Shown here: positions 29,401 to 33,598 of the stretch, one piece after another
Layout of the letters: each line of letters starts with the position of its first letter
How positions within the stretch are numbered: position 1 is the first letter of the stretch
NCBI RefSeq assembly: GCF_000090795.2
Contig: NW_003546602.1
Location: 17,435-51,032 of the forward strand
DNA: 33,598 nucleotides
DNA from: Amphimedon queenslandica
Taxonomy: Eukaryota; Porifera; Demospongiae; Haplosclerida; Niphatidae
Direction: 5' to 3'
The notes under the pieces: model-generated
Database searches by the model: none
The model's input: only the letters and a program-made list of their open reading frames with translations
What the model was told of the DNA's origin: nothing
Made by a program: the position numbers and the translations under genes

Positions 29401-31929
29401 GTCACAATAACTCTCTATGTTTCTCTATTGACATGATAATAATAATAATAATAATAATAATAATAGTAATTGATTTTACATGTACACATAAAAGTCTTCT
29501 TTTTCTCTTTTAGATAGGGTTTCCCACAAAGCATGCTAAGTGAGTAAAAAACAGCATGAGCTTCATAAATTGACAAGTACTGGAGGATTGAGCAAGTGTA
29601 AAAATTTATAAAAAAACTAATTTTGATTGGAGTCAGCTCAAATTTTTTTACACAACATAAGAAAATGTATATGTATTAGAAAATGTAATAAAAATTGAGA
29701 ATTCTTTATTTTTCATTTTTGGCGAAATTTGGCCAACGACCCTGTACTATAGTACAGGGACTTTGGCCTGATTTTTGAGTACAGTAAATCCTGTGGGGAA
29801 CTCTGTTATAGAGTCTCTCTTCTTCTCTCCCCCCTCTCTTAATCATTAATCTTACCAGTATCAGTTGTAATGTTTTACTGAAAACAGAATCAAAGTATTC
29901 CTGACAGGAAGATAAAGTCAAATTAAAGAACTCGTTAATGAAAAGGAATTCCCTTGAAGCATTGTCCACCAATGCAAAATGAAGGCTCCTGAATAAAGCC
30001 TCAAATGGATACTAAAAATATTAAAGATACATTTAATGTACAATAGATTCCACATTATTACTATTATTATTATCCCAATAGATATACCGTATAGGGGGTA
30101 TATTTCCCCGGGGAAAATATTTCCCGAAAAAGACCTTTAAACCTATTCACAAGAAAAAAATTTTGCGTTTTTCTTCTACTGACCATTATTAGTATGGTAA
30201 AAAAATAATTTTCACAGATAAAAATTTTTACGAATTTTTTAAAACCGCGAAATTAGCGAAATTAAATCCCCATGAAATATACCTCCTATACAGTAATAGT
30301 TATACATGTACAGTGTGCCTGTAAATGAAAGGGGTTGAAAACTTTCATTTCAAAATACACAAAAATTAATATTTTCAATTTTGTGTTTTGACTGTTATCC
30401 CATTCATTTTTAGGGACTTTCTGCTTAAATCACATTAAAGGTTAAATCTGCCTTGGTTACTGCTACAGTAGCTCTTTATTTTCTTACTCTTTTCTCAGTT
30501 TTCTGTGCTTGTGGTATGACAATTATTGGATCCTCCAGTTCAGTAGTCAGTACAGTGTCTCTGTGCCCAAGAGTAAATACTGTTGACCTGTTCTTGTATG
30601 TACTTCTACTTGAGAACAGGCCACCTGTACAATAGGATCAGGTAATCAATGGGAGCATAGCTATTTAAACACTACCTCTTTTAGCAGAGTCTTCCACTCC
30701 CATTAAATCATCTTTCTCAGCAACTTCCTCAAACTAAAAAATATATAATAATCATTTCTAACCATTTTTTTCACTAGTTTTACAACTAAAAAAGTTTTTA
30801 CATTTATAATATACATGTATAAGTTTTCCTTCTCCTCTCTCTCTTCTCTCCCTCACTTGTAATTTCATTAGTTTGTGGTAGTAATCCTTGAAATAAGAAT
30901 AATATATTTTACTGAGTGTGTCCACGTATTCTTCTCTGATCTGATTAGCAGTCTCCCTACTGTGAGCTAGCAGAAACTCATTAAAATACCTTCAAAAGAA
31001 AAAATAGCAATAAAAGAAGCCTTAGCTTAGAAGCCTACTGTACAAGACTAAGTTTTTAAAATACAGAATACAAAAGTTGCAACAATATTTATGGTGGTCA
31101 ATTTAGATGGAAGGGGTAATTTTTAATAATAAAAAAATTACTTATAATTAAGTAGTTGATTCTGGAGCATCTGGTAGTTAGCCATTGGACGTCTAAACTG
31201 GTAAATTCTGCTGATAATAAACTCACGAGTTTTAGTGATTGCCTATTAAAAAAATAATAATCAAAAATAATAAATTCTCTAATACTTTGATCTTCAATTT
31301 CACTAGTACGTCGTGGACATCATAAACTGAGCGATACTCGTTAAAGCTTTGGAGGTTGAGGAACTTTAATTTCTCGTCTAATTCTCGCAACGTCTCACTA
31401 AACTCTTTTTCGCTAGCAGGAGTATCAGTAATATGCCTAGAAAAAAATTAAGTCTCGTTATTTTTTAATTTTCTCATTACTTACTGTACAAGATGCTCGC
31501 TAACTGAAATATTCCTTAAATACGAAGTCAATTCACTTCTGACAGCCTACAAAAATAATAAATTAATGAACATATACACTTATTACTAATTAAATAGATT
31601 AATAATCACCTGTCTGTTTTGAAGTTTGGCACTAAGAGAGTGAGACTGGTCCTGCAGTGACTGTATTTCAGTGCTAATGCTACCTAAATCCAACTAGCAA
31701 TTAAAAAAACAATATAACAACAATGTTGCTAAAAGGGAGGAAAATTAGCATTATTAGTAGTAGTAGTATTACTTGAAATTTGCTTAACATTTCCTCCATT
31801 CTCTAATATGGAGAAAAAGGCATAATATTATGACATTACTAATTTGTTACACTTTACTAACTGATAGTATATCATCACAGTTCTTGATCTGATAGTGGAG
31901 ACTAGCGATGCTGTCGCTTTGCTTGATGT
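26411..31929 (-). CDS. VPS52: Vacuolar protein sorting-associated protein 52 (GARP/EARP subunit), 5' end missing
   Basis: Eighteen exons in transcription order: 31929-31862, 31802-31773, 31693-31610, 31546-31485, 31436-31286, 31242-31142, 30989-30857, 30733-30676, 30624-30488, 30011-29856, 29412-29306, 29172-29049, 27731-27663, 27614-27480, 27424-27344, 27193-27100, 26939-26821, 26557-26411. All have GT/AG ends and agreeing phases: 617 residues plus stop TAG at 26413-26411. Diagnostic VPS52 stretches, from knowledge of the family: SDSIASLHYQIKNCD, EEYVDTLSKIY, AEKDDLMGVED, YPFEALFRS, GHIDTRPHY, INNYDMML, FTNFKNGTAILQ and the terminal INIHHLMVEVKK. VPS52 is the coiled-coil subunit of the GARP and EARP tethers acting in endosome-to-Golgi retrograde transport and endosomal recycling. 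Human VPS52 is 723 residues, so about 100 N-terminal residues are absent. The first exon found begins with the last two bases of a Tyr codon, so at least one upstream exon should exist. Only about 140 bp separate its stop from GNAT-like copy 3. Confidence 0.95.
27757..29010. repeat. Satellite array with a 350-bp two-monomer higher-order unit
   Basis: Seven tandem monomers. The landmark GCCCATGC/GCCCACGC falls at 27811, 27986, 28162, 28335, 28512, 28685 and 28862, giving spacings of 175, 176, 173, 177, 173 and 177. From the third monomer on, two variants alternate: one has 'acccaaggctatagccc', the other 'taccctatagccc', making a 350-bp higher-order repeat. Each monomer contains an inverted pair (GGCCATTTT and AAAATGGGCC). 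The array sits inside the VPS52 intron between 27732 and 29048. The first monomer carries a run of 14 Cs (27847-27860). Confidence 0.92.
29436..29465. repeat. (ATA)n microsatellite
   Basis: About ten trinucleotide units of AAT in a VPS52 intron. Confidence 0.9.
29514..29700 (-). repeat. Inverted single copy of the satellite-related dispersed repeat
   Basis: Read on the minus strand it contains 'cttagcatgctttgtgggaa' and 'attacattttctaatacata', then 'tttgagctgact': the same order as 12604-12790, and its end matches the satellite monomers. It lies in the VPS52 intron next to the one bearing the array, in the opposite orientation. Confidence 0.65.
30085..30295. mobile_element. MITE with TACCGTATAG-type ends in a VPS52 intron
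   Basis: The left end is 'taccgtatagggggtatatt'. The right end on the other strand is 'tactgtataggaggtatatt'. TA at both edges. Internal GCGAAATTAGCGAAATTAAA recalls the TTCGCGAA motifs of the element at 14408-14615. About 211 bp, no coding capacity. It lies in the intron between exons 30624-30488 and 30011-29856, outside the splice sites. Confidence 0.8.
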
Positions 31930-31939
31930 CTGCATGTGA

Positions 31940-32168
31940 GAAGAAATACAATGCAATAAAGTCATGCAGTTCACATACAAGTGTCTATAGTAGCTTTGTA
32001 ATTAGGGCATGCAATGAGATATAGCAGAAATGTTGCAGCCAGGATACTATACAGGTATTATAGTACTGGCTATTGAGCTTTTGTCACAGTTTTACTACTG
32101 GAAAATTAATATCTGTAAACCTCAGCTACAGGGCTACTATACATGATGAATGACTGATTCCCTTTCAG
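31940..32168. other. Junction between VPS52 and GNAT-like copy 4, with a dead first exon
   Basis: Neither the missing VPS52 N-terminal exon nor an intact GNAT first exon is present. Positions 32074-32135 align with the exon 1 region of copy 1 through 'gagcttttgt', 'actactgg' and 'cagctac'. Where copy 1 has the start codon and donor (ATGGCATCACTG then GTAAGT), copy 4 has TTTTACTACTG then GAAAAT (32090-32106). Start codon and donor are therefore lost. Confidence 0.6.
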
Positions 32169-33300
32169 GCATTGAGAGGTAGAATGATGAGGAGTTTAAG
32201 ACTTCACTCTTTTCTCAATAAAAATATGAACCAAGTAAGAGTATGATACTAGCAATCAGTGGATTACATGTTTGATCTTATAGAGCATTACTAATGAAGT
32301 ATATGAACTATGGCATCAGAATATGGATAGAAAAAACAGGTAAAAGAATCAAATAATCATGACTTGTAATACACTGCTAAACTCATGCAGTATTTACTTT
32401 TTTAAAACTTATTAGCTACAGGGATTTCCTAAAACTTCATGATTCGTTTGATCGCACTCTGATAATTCAAGATGACAGAAAGATATGTGCCATGATGTGT
32501 TATAGCAGTTTACCAACAGATCTCGTGCTAAAGTCAAGACAAATCCACATATTGACAGTTAGCATAGAAGTCTATCATTGGATGCTAATTTACTGTCAAA
32601 TTACAGCCTGGAGCTGGATATATACTACCAGAGTATCAAAGAAGAGGAATTCTTCATAAATTTTTCTTTTACATGACCCTCAGAGGTTAGAATATAAATC
32701 ACTTATTTATAATAAAAGTTGAAAAATATTATAGAAAAGCTTCTTCTGCATCCACTCACAGCATTATACATGACAGGGAACTTCCAAACATACAAGATAT
32801 ACCCAGTCAGTACATAAGAAGGAAGGTTTAGCATATATTGTGTACATTGTAGGCTTTTCTTCGTTTTTCAGAGCATGCATATCCATGCTATGACAGGCCA
32901 ACCCCTGACATGGAGAAAAGGTAGCATGAGTCAAGCATCTCATAATTATCATAGTAATATTGTATTGTAGAATCATGGAGTACTATGCTCTGCATTATCT
33001 TAAATGTAGTGATACTTATGATCCTGAAAGAGGTGTAGTTCAATTACCACAGACTGTTAAGGTGCATAATAAAATAACAGAATGCTTAAACTATTATATA
33101 TACAGAAAGAGGTTGGAGCCATTGATGAAAAACATTTAAAAAATCCACATGTCAAGTATTATGCTGAGAGGACTAACTGGGAAAAGGTATATAGAATGCC
33201 TAACTACCATTGACATCATTTTATGTAGGGTGAAGCACTGCTTGGGGTTGCTAATGTTTCATGGAAGGTTATAGCTTCAATATACAATAACTGGAAATGA
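32169..33300 (+). CDS. GNAT-fold acetyltransferase-like protein, copy 4 (exon 1 decayed)
   Basis: Exons 2-10: 32169-32234, 32284-32339, 32416-32557, 32607-32685, 32735-32805, 32853-32920, 32971-33061, 33106-33186, 33229-33300; all GT/AG, phases agree, stop TGA. The frame from 32169 gives 241 residues. Without exon 1 the first Met is at 32184, giving 236 residues beginning MMRSLRLHSFLNKN, which keeps the basic, presequence-like character. The motif A region reads YILPEYQRRGILHKFF. One extra Leu codon is present in exon 6 compared with copies 1-3. Closest to copy 1, from which it is separated by copies 2 and 3 and VPS52. Either it starts at 32184 from a new promoter or it is a recently silenced copy; the intact body favours recent function. 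Confidence 0.7.
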
Positions 33301-33598
33301 TAATGACTTTTAAAATTATACTTGTATAACATATCATCATTCATGATAAAATTAATTCATACACTCTAAGTTTTGACAGCAAAAGATTCATATTTGTTTA
33401 ACACAGCAATACAGATTGATAAAATTTGATTATCATTACATTAGTGGAGACTGAAAAGGAGATCAGATCACATTTCCAAGTAAACTAGATCACAAGGATT
33501 ACTTCATCCTGTGTCTCAATAAAAATACTATAAACTCCTATAGTTCAGTTGCTGTTGCTCATTGTAATTCTCTTTATACGTTGAACATAGGCACTGAT
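33301..33598. other. Non-coding end of the window
   Basis: AT-rich sequence after GNAT-like copy 4. Translations of both strands were checked for the missing VPS52 N-terminal exon; none was recognised. An AATAAA occurs at about 33518, too far from the stop to assign. Confidence 0.5.

Noticed and set aside
1-33598. CRISPR arrays, operons, tRNA and rRNA genes
   Set aside because: Direct repeats here are satellite, microsatellite or gene duplications. Genes are intron-rich and eukaryotic. No rRNA segment or confident tRNA cloverleaf was recognised by eye; a covariance-model scan was not possible.

Overview
The window is nuclear DNA from an intron-rich, AT-rich animal. Genes are split into many small exons by short introns (often 40-120 bp) with canonical GT/AG ends. 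The gene on the minus strand is clearly a eukaryotic VPS52. Compact introns, close gene spacing and many small terminal-inverted-repeat elements fit a sponge (demosponge) genome, but the species is inferred, not shown.

Left part (1-18.4 kb): three paralogous plus-strand genes (A 906-3864, B 8419-12396, C 15561-18363), each of about 14-15 exons. They encode roughly 700-residue dynamin-superfamily GTPases of mitofusin / bacterial-dynamin-like (BDLP) layout: G domain, helical region, hydrophobic hairpin near residue 550-590, helical tail. A and C lie in blocks that also share their upstream and downstream flanks; B is more diverged. Spliced reading frames stay open in all three copies, but the start codon is clear only (and tentatively) in A. 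The spacers hold several nested or palindromic transposons, a decayed beta-propeller fragment and small relics of a VPS52 exon.

Right part (19.2-33.3 kb): four plus-strand paralogues of a ten-exon gene for a GNAT-fold acetyltransferase-like protein of about 243-255 residues with a basic, mitochondrial-presequence-like N terminus. Copies 1 and 2 look intact, copy 3 has a nonsense codon, and copy 4 has lost its first exon. Between copies 3 and 4 lies VPS52 on the minus strand (GARP/EARP tethering complex subunit), from about residue 100 of the family through the stop; its first exon or exons are not found. One VPS52 intron carries a satellite array of about 175-bp monomers in a 350-bp two-monomer higher-order repeat.

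The main story is local gene-family expansion: serial tandem duplication of a membrane-remodelling GTPase and of a GNAT-like gene, with copies at different stages of decay and transposon insertions that can be polarised because paralogous empty sites are present. A functional link between the two families (for example at mitochondria) is only a hypothesis.
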